Source: Hyphomicrobiales bacterium
GTDB taxonomy: Bacteria > Pseudomonadota > Alphaproteobacteria > Rickettsiales > JACKKO01
Assembly: GCA_024236395.1 (NCBI GenBank)
Contig: JACKKO010000002.1
Coordinates: 162,744-226,743 of the forward strand
Length of the DNA: 64,000 nucleotides
Direction of reading: 5' to 3'
Numbering within the stretch: position 1 is the stretch's first letter; every line of letters starts with the position of its first letter. The notes beneath the pieces are model-generated. The model was not told where the DNA came from. It saw only the letters and a list, made by a program, of their open reading frames with translations, and did not search any database. Below are positions 1 to 8,277 of this stretch, piece by piece. A program made the translations under genes and the position numbers.

Positions 1-1
1 G

Positions 2-106
2 GTGGCGCAGGTATTACCCGGAAGGCCTATCACCACTGCGCTTTTCTGGACAGCCAGCCAGCAGCTTAGCTGGGTGGAAACCGATGATATTGCCCTCGCC
101 TCTTGA
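2..106 (+). CDS. addA: AddA helicase-nuclease, C-terminal end only (partial)
   Basis: Only the last 34 codons are in the window, reading in frame from base 2 to a TGA at 104-106. The segment contains LPGRP followed by ALFWT, the pattern seen near the C-terminus of AddA, the helicase/exonuclease subunit of the alphaproteobacterial AddAB double-strand-break repair enzyme. In this class addA is normally followed directly by trxA, as here, and this context carries most of the weight. The match is short, so the call is an inference from context plus a weak motif. The stop codon lies inside the -35 box of the putative trxA promoter. Confidence 0.6.
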   Translation: MAQVLPGRPITTALFWTASQQLSWVETDDIALAS

Positions 107-131
107 CTTGCCCCGCCGGGCTTCCTATGTA
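103..131 (+). promoter_or_regulatory. Putative sigma-70 promoter of trxA
   Basis: TTGACT at 103-108, a 17-base spacer and TATGTA at 126-131. A TACAAT four bases further on is an alternative -10. Transcription would start near 138, about 25 bases before the trxA ATG. Confidence 0.4.
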
Positions 132-163
132 CAATAGGATAAGACAGTTCAAAGGAGCGTATC

Positions 164-487
164 ATGGCACAGGAAACAACCGATGCAAATTTCAAACAAG
201 ATGTACTGGAATCCGATACTCCGGTATTGGTCGATTTCTGGGCGGAATGGTGCGGCCCATGCCGTCAGCTCTCCCCGCTGATTGATGAGCTATCCAAGGA
301 GTTCGACGGCAAACTAAAAGTGGTAAAGGTCAATATCGACCATAACCCGGAAACCCCCACGCAATATGGCGTGCGCGGCATCCCCACCCTGATCGTGTTC
401 AAGGATGGCAAGCCTGCCGCTACGAAAGTGGGTGCCCTGCCCAAATCCGCGCTGCAGGAATGGGTCAACGGCACACTGGTTGCTTAG
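164..487 (+). CDS. trxA: Thioredoxin 1
   Basis: This 107-residue protein has the length of classical thioredoxin and the WCGPC active site (Cys30, Cys33) after the VDFWAEW strand. The cis-proline motif RGIPTL follows about 40 residues later. It reduces protein disulfides in the cytoplasm, using electrons from thioredoxin reductase. The ATG is preceded by AAGGAG at 152-157 at good spacing. It follows the addA tail, the usual alphaproteobacterial order, and is convergent with recR. Confidence 0.97.
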   Translation: MAQETTDANFKQDVLESDTPVLVDFWAEWCGPCRQLSPLIDELSKEFDGKLKVVKVNIDHNPETPTQYGVRGIPTLIVFKDGKPAATKVGALPKSALQEWVNGTLVA

Positions 488-498
488 CTTTTTTTAAT

Positions 499-560
499 TG
501 TCATGCCGTCTTTATGACGGCATCCGGAAAACCAGACCCCGTCATAAAGACGGGGTGACA
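499..560. repeat. Composite palindrome, dispersed-repeat type
   Basis: Two hairpins sit side by side: 503-510 with 516-523, and 536-543 with 549-556, each an 8-bp stem with a 5-base loop. They are also near reverse complements of each other, so 499-520 pairs with 539-560 as a 22-bp stem with a two-base mismatch. The ends are TGTCA and TGACA. This layout resembles the short dispersed palindromic elements common in proteobacterial intergenic regions. It lies between the convergent trxA and recR genes. Neither strand has a U-tract after the stem, so it is not a typical intrinsic terminator. No second copy was noticed in the window. Confidence 0.7.
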
Positions 561-612
561 GAAGAAAACGGCAATCACGACTTCACGCCCTCACGATTTC
601 ACGACCCCGGTG

Positions 613-1209
613 CTAATAATACTGCCGCGAGGCCAGCGCCGCGCCGAGGGTGCCATCGTCCAGATAGTCCAACTCACCACCCAGCGGAATGCCATGTGCC
701 AGCCGGGAGGTTTTAACCCCGGCATCTTTCAGCCGCTCACTGATATAATGCGCGGTCGTTTGCCCTTCTACCGTAGCGTTCGTCGCCAGAATCACTTCCA
801 TTACTGCCTCATCACGGGCACGATTGACCAGTTTTTCAATCCCCAGTGCTTCCGGCCCGCGCCCATCCAGCGCAGAGAGCACACCACCCAGCACATGGTA
901 CCGCCCGCGAAAATTACGGCTGCGCTCCATCGCCCATAAATCGCCCACTTCCTCCACCACGCAGATTTGCGCCGGGTCACGCCGCGTATCCGTACAGATC
1001 GCGCAGGGTGATACCGTATCCAGATTCCCGCAGATTTCACAGGTTTTTACATTTTCAGCGGCGGCCTGAATCGCCGTGGCCAGCGGTAGCATCATGCTTT
1101 CCCGCTGCTTCAGCAGATGCAGCACCGCGCGCCGCGCCGAACGTGGCCCCAGCCCCGGCAAACGTGAAAACAGCCCAATCAGGCGATCAATATGGGTATC
1201 TCCGGCCAT
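613..1209 (-). CDS. recR: Recombination mediator RecR
   Basis: This 198-residue protein matches RecR from end to end. It has an N-terminal helix-hairpin-helix (LPGLGPRSARR), a four-cysteine zinc motif (Cys57, Cys60, Cys69, Cys72) and then a Toprim domain (VEEVGDLWAME). RecR works with RecF and RecO to load RecA on gapped single-stranded DNA. It is the last gene of a dnaX-ybaB-recR run on the minus strand, an order kept widely in bacteria. The start is the ATG at 1209, 16 bases after the ybaB stop. Confidence 0.97.
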   Translation of the reverse strand: MAGDTHIDRLIGLFSRLPGLGPRSARRAVLHLLKQRESMMLPLATAIQAAAENVKTCEICGNLDTVSPCAICTDTRRDPAQICVVEEVGDLWAMERSRNFRGRYHVLGGVLSALDGRGPEALGIEKLVNRARDEAVMEVILATNATVEGQTTAHYISERLKDAGVKTSRLAHGIPLGGELDYLDDGTLGAALASRQYY

Positions 1210-1225
1210 GGCGCTTATTATCTAC

Positions 1226-1546
1226 CTAGAACGGAAGTTTCATACCCGGTGGAATCGGCAACCCGCTGGTCATATTCGCCATTTCGGCGTTGGTGGTTTC
1301 TTCCACCTTGCGGCGCGCATCATTAATAGCCGCCACCAGGAGGTCTTCCAGCATTTCAGTATCTTCCGGGTCAATCGCCTTCGGATCAATCTGTACTTTG
1401 CGCGCTTCTCCTTTGCCAGAAAGCGTCACCTGCACCATGCCACCCCCGGCAGCCCCAACCACTTCCAGCTCGCCCATCTTTTCCTGCATTTCCTGCATTT
1501 TCTTCTGCATTTCCTGGGCTTGTTTCATCAATTTGTTTATATTCAT
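1226..1546 (-). CDS. ybaB: YbaB/EbfC family nucleoid-associated protein
   Basis: This 106-residue protein has the family's long N-terminal helix, very rich in Met, Gln, Lys and Glu (MKQAQEMQKKMQEMQEKM). The conserved beta section follows, then the GLPIPPGMKLPF tail. Family members form tweezer-like dimers that bind DNA. Its place between dnaX and recR is the standard one and suggests co-transcription. The exact cellular role is not settled for the family. Confidence 0.95.
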   Translation of the reverse strand: MNINKLMKQAQEMQKKMQEMQEKMGELEVVGAAGGGMVQVTLSGKGEARKVQIDPKAIDPEDTEMLEDLLVAAINDARRKVEETTNAEMANMTSGLPIPPGMKLPF

Positions 1547-1566
1547 AATATTACCTTTTGATTTAT

Positions 1567-3264
1567 TTAATTCTTTGCTGAATTTACTTCCGTAATATGG
1601 TCGGCAATATCAATCACCTCTGCCTGCGGTTTATGAATCGCTACAATCTCCGCACCGGGGAATGCTTCCAGGATCGCCTTTACATCCGGATCCTGCTCCG
1701 CCAGCGTTTGCTTTTCCTTTTCGTAGGCATCCTGCCGCTGTTCACGCAGGGTTTGGCGATCTTCTCCTTCGTTACTGACCACCACCGCCCAGGCCTGCCC
1801 GGTCCACGCGCGCAACCGTTCGCTCACCTGATTGGGCAAATCGGCCGGACACCCTTGCGTCATACGGAACGCCAGCCGACGGGCATTTACGTCATACGCC
1901 GTTACCTGCACTTCCTGCAACCAGTTATGGAGGAACGGCTCGCCGTAGACATCAAATAAATCCACCAGCCTCTCAAATTGCTGCGGCAGCGGGGTACTTC
2001 CCGGGATTGGCTGCCGTGCAGAGGCATGCGCCGGGGCACGTGGGGCCGGAGCCGGGGCACTGGCCGACACTGGGACTGCGGAAACGCTCCCCTTCTCCTT
2101 TTTCCATTGCTTAATTAGGTCACCCGGCGGCGGCAAGTCAGCCAGGCACGCCAGCCGCACCAATACCATCTCCGCTGCCATGGATGGATTAGGCGCGGTT
2201 TGTGTTTCCCCCACGCCTTTGAGTAGCACCTGCCACATCCGCGCCAGATGCGCCAATGAAAGCTTGGTGGCCAATTCTTTGCCCTTCCCACGCTCATATT
2301 CCGGGATGTGCTCGGCCTTTTCCAGCTCGGGTAAAATTTTAAACTGCGTCAGGAAGTGGGTAATTTCAGCCAGATCCTGAATAATCTGCGCTGGGCTACC
2401 ACCTGCACGGTAGAGGTCTCGAAATACCCCGATTCCCTCGGCGATATGCCCGCTGACCACTTCTTCAAACAGCGCCAGCAAACGCTCTTTCCCCACCAGC
2501 CCCAGCATATGCTGTACCTGCTCGGCCTGCACCGTGCCGCCGGACGCGTGAGCAATCGCCTGATCCAGTAGGGAAAGTGCATCCCGGACTGACCCTTCAG
2601 CGGCGTTGGCAATCATGGCCAGCGCGGCATCTTCAGCTTCGATGCCTTCTTTCTCGGCAATGCCTTTCAGGTGCGCGGCCAGCGTTTCCTTTTCCACCCG
2701 CGCCAGATCAAACCGCATACAACGGGAAAGAATCGTCACCGGAATTTTACGGATTTCCGTAGTCGCAAACAGGAACACCACGTGGGGCGGCGGCTCTTCC
2801 AGCGTTTTCAGCAGCGCGTTAAACGCGCTCTTGGAGAGCATATGCACTTCGTCGATGATATAGACTTTATAGCGCGCAGACGATGGCAGGTAGTGCGCGT
2901 TCTCAATAATTTCCCGGATGTCATTAACCCCGGTTTTGCTGGCAGCATCCATCTCCAGCACGTCCACGTGCCGGTCTTCACTAATGGCCTTGCAGTGCTC
3001 ACACACGCCGCACGGGGCAATGACCGGCTCTTTTCCCTGCCCGTCTTCCCCAATACAATTCAGCGCCCGGGCGATAATGCGTGCGGTTGAGGTCTTCCCG
3101 GTTCCCCGGATGCCGGTGAGGATAAAAGCCTGTGGCAGACGCTTACCATGAATGGCATTGCGCAGGGTACGCACCATTGCCTCCTGCCCGATGACATCCT
3201 CAAAGGTTTTCGGACGGTATTTGCGGGCTAAGACAATGTAGCCCTCCTCTTTCTGACGCGCCAT
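1567..3264 (-). CDS. dnaX: DNA polymerase III subunits gamma/tau
   Basis: DnaX is the ATPase of the replicative clamp loader. The 565-residue protein starts with the family signature LARKYRPKTFEDVIGQE. It has a Walker A at residues 51-58 (GIRGTGKT), a zinc site (Cys70, Cys85, Cys88, Cys91), the Walker B IIDEVHML and the arginine-finger region LSRCMRF. After about residue 390 comes an Ala/Pro-rich linker and a tau-type C-terminal domain. No obvious slippery site for a short gamma form was noticed. It heads the dnaX-ybaB-recR operon, with the SRP RNA just upstream on the same strand. Confidence 0.97.
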   Translation of the reverse strand: MARQKEEGYIVLARKYRPKTFEDVIGQEAMVRTLRNAIHGKRLPQAFILTGIRGTGKTSTARIIARALNCIGEDGQGKEPVIAPCGVCEHCKAISEDRHVDVLEMDAASKTGVNDIREIIENAHYLPSSARYKVYIIDEVHMLSKSAFNALLKTLEEPPPHVVFLFATTEIRKIPVTILSRCMRFDLARVEKETLAAHLKGIAEKEGIEAEDAALAMIANAAEGSVRDALSLLDQAIAHASGGTVQAEQVQHMLGLVGKERLLALFEEVVSGHIAEGIGVFRDLYRAGGSPAQIIQDLAEITHFLTQFKILPELEKAEHIPEYERGKGKELATKLSLAHLARMWQVLLKGVGETQTAPNPSMAAEMVLVRLACLADLPPPGDLIKQWKKEKGSVSAVPVSASAPAPAPRAPAHASARQPIPGSTPLPQQFERLVDLFDVYGEPFLHNWLQEVQVTAYDVNARRLAFRMTQGCPADLPNQVSERLRAWTGQAWAVVVSNEGEDRQTLREQRQDAYEKEKQTLAEQDPDVKAILEAFPGAEIVAIHKPQAEVIDIADHITEVNSAKN

Positions 3265-3296
3265 ACGAATGATTTCCCTTCTTGCACACTTAGGAA

Positions 3297-3393
3297 TAGG
3301 AGACTGAACAACGACCCAGCGCTACCCGTTACGGCTGCTTCCTCTCGGACCTGACCGGGTTGGCGGGCGAACTGCCCGTTGCCAGCCTCCCGC
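3297..3393 (-). ncRNA. ffs: Bacterial signal recognition particle RNA (4.5S type)
   Basis: Read on the minus strand, 3333-3356 contains the nearly invariant SRP helix 8 core: GGTCAGGTCCG, then a purine-rich stretch, then GGAAGCAGCC. The flanks 3297-3311 and about 3379-3393 can pair with each other, which closes a rod of roughly 97 nucleotides, the usual small bacterial size. The RNA binds Ffh and targets membrane proteins to the translocon. Its position beside dnaX is common in alphaproteobacteria. The ends are estimated from pairing and the upstream promoter and may be off by a few bases. Confidence 0.93.
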
Positions 3394-3396
3394 CGT

Positions 3397-3425
3397 AAGG
3401 TAACGAAATGCACCTGAGGAGGCAA
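3397..3425 (-). promoter_or_regulatory. Putative promoter of the SRP RNA
   Basis: On the minus strand, TTGCCT (3425-3420), a 17-base spacer and TACCTT (3402-3397). A start about seven bases later would fall at 3390-3391, matching the independently predicted 5' end of the SRP RNA. Confidence 0.5.
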
Positions 3426-3513
3426 GCGGATTGCAAAAAAACTGTGCATTTTTGGCGGTTGATGTTATCTTGGGCGACAGTGAAGGGGTTTTGGAATCAT
3501 AATAATTTAGCAC

Positions 3514-5922
3514 ATGTCTTTTTTTCAGAAGCGGTTATTTGATGTACTGGGTGTATTCCTGTTACTGACGGGAGTGTTTGTGGCACTCTCGCTGGTTTCC
3601 TATGACGCACGCGATCCCTCATTTAACCATATTACCGATATAAAAACGATTCACAATTTTGGCGGCAGGGCCGGAGCATGGTTTGCGCATCCCCTTCTGG
3701 AAGCTGTGGGAGTCGCCGCGCTGATGTTCGTCATTGCGCCGCTGAGCTGGGGCATCAGCCTGATCCGCAAAGAACCAATCCCGCGCTTCTGGCTACGTGC
3801 CCTACTGCTGGGGCTTTCCATCCCACTGCTGACCGGTGCATTAACATTACTGGACGGGCTGGAACCTTCGGAAACCTGGCCCTCGGATAGTTTCGGCGGG
3901 GTGATGGGAATCTATATCAACAGCCGCATTGCACCACTGATCGGGTTTTACGTCTTTGCCTTCACCTTCACGTTCTTTGGCCTGTTTTTTGCGGCCTACA
4001 GCTGGAATATCAGTTCCGGGCAATGGAAAGTCATGTTGGAAAAGTTGGCTACCGCCATACGGGCAACCGCACAGGCAACCTGGCGTGGCATTGTGTTCAC
4101 CGCCCGCCTGATTGCTACACCCTTCCGTATCCGTCGTGAGCATGATGAGGACGAAGAATGCGAGGAAGAAGACGAATGTGAGGAAGAAGAGGAATACGAA
4201 GAAGATGAGGAGGACGAGGGTGAGGAAGAAGAGGACGATGAGGAAGAAGTAGGTGAGGAAGAAGAGGATGAAGACGAAGAAGAAGAGATAGAGGAACGTC
4301 GTGGCTTCTTCGGTCGCAAAACATCAAAAAAGAAGCCCTCCGCCACGATTGTCTCCAGCCGTAAACGACCAACATTGAGCAAACGCAAAAAAGCCGAGCA
4401 AGCTTCGTTTGATCTGGATTCCGATAGTGACTTCCAGCTCCCCTCACTGGATTTATTAAAGCCGCCCCCCAAAGACAAAGCCGGAAAACTCAGCCAGAGC
4501 GCCCTGAAACAAAACGCCCAGTTGCTGGAAGGCGTGCTGGAGGATTTTGGCATCAACGGTACAATCCGCCGCGTCCACCCCGGCCCGGTGGTAACCCTCT
4601 ACGAGCTGGAACCCAGCCCCGGCACCAAGTCCTCCCGTGTGATTGGGCTGGCCGATGATATTGCCCGCTCCATGAGTGCTATCTCCGCGCGGATTGCGGT
4701 GATCCCCGGCCAGAACGCCATCGGGGTTGAACTACCCAATGCCAGCCGTGAAACGGTCTATTTACGCGAACTACTGGAAAGCGAGGAATATACCGAAAGT
4801 ACCGCTGCTCTTTCCGTTACGCTGGGGAAATCCATTGGCGGGGAACCGGTCATCGTCGACCTTGCCAAGATGCCGCACCTGCTGATCGCGGGGACCACCG
4901 GCTCCGGGAAATCCGTGGGGGTCAACGCGATGATCCTCTCGCTGCTTTACCGCTATACGCCGGAAGAATGCCGCTTCATCATGATCGACCCCAAAATGCT
5001 GGAGCTTTCCATCTACGACGATATTCCCCATCTTCTCTCCCCGGTGGTGACCGATCCGAAAAAGGCCGTGGTCGCGCTGAAATGGACGGTGAAGGAGATG
5101 GAAAACCGCTATCGCCTGATGGCCAATCTCAGTGTGCGCAATATCGCGGGATATAATAAACGCATCGCCGAAGCCGCTGAAGCCGAAGAAGAACTCTTCC
5201 GCACCGTGCAAACCGGGTTTGACCCGGATACCGGCAAGCCCGTCATGGAGCGTGTGCCGCTGGAGATGACCCCCCTCCCCTTCATCGTGGTAATCGTGGA
5301 TGAAATGGCCGATCTGATGCTGGTCGCCGGGAAGGAGATCGAATCCTCCATTCAGCGCCTGGCGCAAATGGCCCGCGCGGCAGGGATTCATATCATCATG
5401 GCCACACAGCGCCCGTCGGTGGATGTGATTACCGGTGTGATTAAGGCCAACCTGCCCACCCGTATCAGCTTCCAGGTGACGTCGCGCATTGATAGCCGTA
5501 CCATCCTGGGCGAACAGGGCGCGGAGCAACTGCTGGGCATGGGCGATATGCTTTATATGTCCGGTGGTAGCCGTATCACCCGTGTGCATGGCCCGTTTGT
5601 GGACGATAAGGAAGTGGAAGAAGTGGTGGAATTCCTCAAGGAACAGGGTGAACCCGAATATGTGGAAGACGTCACCATTTCCGAAGACGATGAGGAAGGC
5701 TACGACGAAGACGGCGAAGATGAAGAGCGCGATGAGCTGTATGATAAAGCCGTGGATATTGTACAGCGCGAAGGCAAAGCCTCCACCAGCTTCATTCAGC
5801 GCCAGCTGAAAATCGGCTATAACCGCGCCGCCAATATCATCGACCAGATGGAACGGGATGGCGTCATTAGCGAGGCCAATCATGTGGGTAAACGCGAAGT
5901 ACTGGTGAGGCAGGATGCATAA
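3514..5922 (+). CDS. ftsK: DNA translocase FtsK
   Basis: This 802-residue protein has FtsK architecture. About four hydrophobic segments lie in the first 170 residues and anchor it at the division septum. A linker follows, then the RecA-like motor with Walker A at 460-467 (GTTGSGKS) and Walker B near 591-597 (IVVIVDE). A winged-helix gamma domain sits at the C-terminus. FtsK pumps chromosome termini through the closing septum. Residues 209-261 of the linker are an extreme acidic tract with 45 Asp/Glu in 53 positions (4138-4296). No strong ribosome-binding site is seen before the ATG. The stop overlaps the lolA start by 8 bases. Confidence 0.97.
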   Translation: MSFFQKRLFDVLGVFLLLTGVFVALSLVSYDARDPSFNHITDIKTIHNFGGRAGAWFAHPLLEAVGVAALMFVIAPLSWGISLIRKEPIPRFWLRALLLGLSIPLLTGALTLLDGLEPSETWPSDSFGGVMGIYINSRIAPLIGFYVFAFTFTFFGLFFAAYSWNISSGQWKVMLEKLATAIRATAQATWRGIVFTARLIATPFRIRREHDEDEECEEEDECEEEEEYEEDEEDEGEEEEDDEEEVGEEEEDEDEEEEIEERRGFFGRKTSKKKPSATIVSSRKRPTLSKRKKAEQASFDLDSDSDFQLPSLDLLKPPPKDKAGKLSQSALKQNAQLLEGVLEDFGINGTIRRVHPGPVVTLYELEPSPGTKSSRVIGLADDIARSMSAISARIAVIPGQNAIGVELPNASRETVYLRELLESEEYTESTAALSVTLGKSIGGEPVIVDLAKMPHLLIAGTTGSGKSVGVNAMILSLLYRYTPEECRFIMIDPKMLELSIYDDIPHLLSPVVTDPKKAVVALKWTVKEMENRYRLMANLSVRNIAGYNKRIAEAAEAEEELFRTVQTGFDPDTGKPVMERVPLEMTPLPFIVVIVDEMADLMLVAGKEIESSIQRLAQMARAAGIHIIMATQRPSVDVITGVIKANLPTRISFQVTSRIDSRTILGEQGAEQLLGMGDMLYMSGGSRITRVHGPFVDDKEVEEVVEFLKEQGEPEYVEDVTISEDDEEGYDEDGEDEERDELYDKAVDIVQREGKASTSFIQRQLKIGYNRAANIIDQMERDGVISEANHVGKREVLVRQDA

Positions 5923-6553
5923 AATAGTCCCTATTATTCTGTGCCTTATGCTGGCGCTGCCCGTGCACGCCGAAGAACGCTTTGCCGGGAACCCCTATGC
6001 GGCGGATATCCTGAAAGCGGAAGCCTGGCTCAACCAGATGAAAACACTGCAGACCCGCTTCATGCAGACCGACCCGGGTCAGGGAATGGTCAGCCAGGGT
6101 ACGCTGACCATGAGCCGTCCCGGTAATGCCCGCTGGGAGTATCTGGAGCCGACGCATATCCTGGTGCTCGTTACCGGCAAGGACGTGATCTACTACGATT
6201 ACGAACTGGACCAGATCAGCTATGGCGATTCAACTCGTTGGCCAACTCCAAGCTGCTTAGCCGGAGATTACGCTGGGGACGATGCTGGTCACGCACGTCA
6301 CCAAATCCGACAAGCAGAACGAGTCTGCTGGCATTGGCCGATAAAAAGTAATAATCGGACGATTTCATCACCGCGTTGACACTGGATTTCACGCTGGAAA
6401 CCGTCTATGCCGGAACCGCTGCCGTACCACGGCAGGCGGCGAGTATCTTTCATCTCCATCAACCTGCTGCACCCGCAGGTTAATATTCCCCTTGACGAAG
6501 CGACGTTTAAATTCGAGAATCCACGCCTGATTCCAAGCCGCCAACGCCGGTAA
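5915..6553 (+). pseudogene. lolA: Outer-membrane lipoprotein carrier LolA, frameshifted
   Basis: The start codes for a signal peptide and a LolA-like N-terminal half (FMQTDPGQG, WEYLEPTHILVLVTGKDVIYYD) up to about 6229. Later LolA-like segments lie in other frames: EITLGTMLVTHVTKSDKQ from 6264, LTLDFTLETV near 6376-6405, and a tail NIPLDEATFKFENPRL ending at 6553, back in the first frame. At least four single-base changes are needed. The first two are explained by a lost T near 6229 and a lost G near 6263, each in a short run of the same base. LolA ferries lipoproteins across the periplasm and is usually essential, so sequencing error is a strong alternative to true decay. Confidence 0.75.
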
Positions 6554-6577
6554 ATACTTATATAAGGGGGAAAGTCT

Positions 6578-7066
6578 ATGCCAAGTTTTGATGTGGTCTG
6601 TCAGACTGATTTACAGGAAGTGGAAAATGCCGTACAGGGCGTGATGCGCGAAGTGGGCCAGCGTTACGATTTCAAGGGTAGCAAAACCACGCTGGAGCGC
6701 AACGAGAAGACGCTCACCCTGCTCGCCGACGATGATTACAAGCTGGGCGCGGTGCAGGATATGCTGAAAGTGCATATCACCCGCCGCAAGCTGGACCCGC
6801 GCTGCCTGATCTTCGGCAAGGAGGAAAAGGCCGGGGGCAACATGCTGCGGCAGGAAATCACCGTGCGGGACGGGCTGGAAAGCGATGTCGCCAAGAAAAT
6901 CGCCAAGATTATCAAAGAATCAAAAATGAAAGTACAGGCCGCCATCCGGGGCGAGGAAGTCCGCATCACCGGCAATAAGCGCGATGATCTGCAGAAGGCG
7001 ATCCAGATCCTGCGCGAGGAAAAATCCCTCGACCTCCCCCTGCAATTCATTAATTTCAGGGATTAG
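6578..7066 (+). CDS. yajQ: YajQ family nucleotide-binding protein
   Basis: The 162-residue protein begins MPSFDVVCQTDLQEVENAV and contains RYDFKGSK and the C-terminal LPLQFINFRD, all hallmarks of the YajQ/UPF0234 family, at the usual length. Members bind nucleotides, and cyclic-di-GMP binding has been shown for some homologues. Two ferredoxin-like folds are expected. An AGGGGGAAAG ribosome-binding site precedes the ATG. It follows the damaged lolA by 24 bases and may be co-transcribed with it. Confidence 0.95.
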   Translation: MPSFDVVCQTDLQEVENAVQGVMREVGQRYDFKGSKTTLERNEKTLTLLADDDYKLGAVQDMLKVHITRRKLDPRCLIFGKEEKAGGNMLRQEITVRDGLESDVAKKIAKIIKESKMKVQAAIRGEEVRITGNKRDDLQKAIQILREEKSLDLPLQFINFRD

Positions 7067-7138
7067 GGTTTGCCCGCAGCGCCACACGCAAAAAAAATTC
7101 CTCCCCGCCGAAGCAGGGAGGAAGGAAAAACATACGCA

Positions 7139-8113
7139 TCAAGGAGTGTACGGGAAATCATAACCCTTGATCTGGATTACTTCATTCCGCTTTCCTATCA
7201 ACGCTTTCATCATCGCATTGTTTACATCCATCGGAATTTCCCTTCCCAACGGTGTTTTATACGTCGCGATGGGTTTCCATCCGCCGGCGGTACCGATGGC
7301 CAGAGCTGCATCAAGGCGTTTATCATACAACTCACTCAAGCGTATCGGCCGGATGTCGAGCGGCATATTGCATTGCTTGGCCAGATGAATTGCCAATTGG
7401 ATATTAATGCCATATAAGAACGTTCCCGTTCTTTTAGGCACTACCACCCTTCCACCAGCGAAAAATATGTTACTGGTCGAAGAGTGTTCTGCAATATACA
7501 ATTCACCGTCCACCCGGTAGCATAGCAAGGCATCGTCACATCCGTGCGACTCGGCCTCTGCCAAAACCCGCAAGCCGATGTTGTAGGTGCTTCCTGCACC
7601 TTTTGCATCGATATACGACAACGCGTCACTCGGTCTCCGGTGCTTCTCCGTGATATAGACTGAAAGCGTTTCGTTGGGGTAATACTCACCCAGACTCAAC
7701 GCCTCAACCATCACGAACGCGCTTCCGTCCGAAGGCATACTGACGCCTAAAAATCCCGAATCCAGCGATATCCACGGCCGGATATAGGGGTTGTTCGGGT
7801 TCAGCCTGAGCAATTCGTAACACACTTCCTTGAGTTTCGGAACGGTGTACATCAGCTCTGGAGCATTGGGTACTTCCGGCGTCCGGACAATCCCAGCTCT
7901 TTGCGCCGAAGTGACTAGGCGGGTGAGGTACTTCCGAACTGCAAAAATATCCCACTCGCCTCCGTTTTTTCGCGCCAGCATCCCGTCAAAGACGGAATTC
8001 TGGTAATGAATCGCGCGGGGACTTGGGTTTCCGTTCAGCATACTACGCTGAACAAAATTCCCATTGACCCAGACAATATCAGACGGCAACTGCGGAAGAA
8101 CATCGTGAGGCAT
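7139..8113 (-). CDS. PLP-dependent class IV aminotransferase (branched-chain type)
   Basis: The 324-residue protein has the class IV fold. The likely Schiff-base lysine is Lys171 in DAKGAGSTYN, followed by AEAESHGCDDALL and the phosphate-binding AEHSSTSNIFF. This fits branched-chain amino acid aminotransferases, but D-amino-acid aminotransferase and aminodeoxychorismate lyase share the fold, so the substrate is inferred only as far as the class. The start is fixed by a near-perfect AAGGAGGT just upstream of the ATG at 8113. It is a single-gene unit with its own promoter and a structured leader of about 110 bases (see 8136-8210). Confidence 0.88.
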   Translation of the reverse strand: MPHDVLPQLPSDIVWVNGNFVQRSMLNGNPSPRAIHYQNSVFDGMLARKNGGEWDIFAVRKYLTRLVTSAQRAGIVRTPEVPNAPELMYTVPKLKEVCYELLRLNPNNPYIRPWISLDSGFLGVSMPSDGSAFVMVEALSLGEYYPNETLSVYITEKHRRPSDALSYIDAKGAGSTYNIGLRVLAEAESHGCDDALLCYRVDGELYIAEHSSTSNIFFAGGRVVVPKRTGTFLYGINIQLAIHLAKQCNMPLDIRPIRLSELYDKRLDAALAIGTAGGWKPIATYKTPLGREIPMDVNNAMMKALIGKRNEVIQIKGYDFPYTP

Positions 8114-8135
8114 GGTGACCTCCTTTATAAATTTA

Positions 8136-8210
8136 GTGAATAAGATTATTCACTGTACGAGAGAACCCCACAGGGCTCGTACAGTGATACGATTTAGATC
8201 CCTGCGGGGA
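8136..8210 (-). promoter_or_regulatory. Structured 5' leader of the aminotransferase, pseudoknot-like
   Basis: On the minus strand, 8186-8176 and 8161-8151 form a perfect 11-bp hairpin (CACTGTACGAG/CTCGTACAGTG) with a 14-base loop. Ten loop bases (8175-8166) can pair along their full length with 8209-8200, upstream of the hairpin, with one G-U pair. This gives an H-type pseudoknot or a switch between two structures. A second hairpin, 8153-8146 with 8143-8136, shares three bases with the first and ends about 15 bases before the Shine-Dalgarno sequence. It looks like a cis-regulatory RNA but matches no class I can name. Confidence 0.5.
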
Positions 8211-8229
8211 TAACTCGAAAAAACACTGT

Positions 8230-8258
8230 ATTATACAATACAGGGGGTAAATTTTCCA
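8230..8258 (-). promoter_or_regulatory. Putative promoter of the aminotransferase gene
   Basis: On the minus strand, TGGAAA (8258-8253), a 17-base spacer and a perfect TATAAT (8235-8230). It overlaps the icd terminator stem and would give a leader of about 110 bases. Confidence 0.45.
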
Positions 8259-8274
8259 TTAACAAAATGGAAAA
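8251..8274 (-). terminator. Putative terminator of icd
   Basis: A 9-bp perfect stem (8252-8260 with 8266-8274) and a 5-base loop start four bases after the icd stop codon. The stem is AT-rich and the U-tract after it is short, so efficiency is uncertain. Confidence 0.5.
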
Positions 8275-8277
8275 TAG

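Noticed and set aside
499..560. Palindrome as a rho-independent terminator for trxA or recR
   Set aside because: No T-run follows the stem on either strand; kept as a repeat instead.
3996..4556. Serine-rich open frame antisense to the ftsK acidic linker
   Set aside because: GAA/GAG repeats read as TTC/CTC-type serine codons on the other strand; composition artefact.
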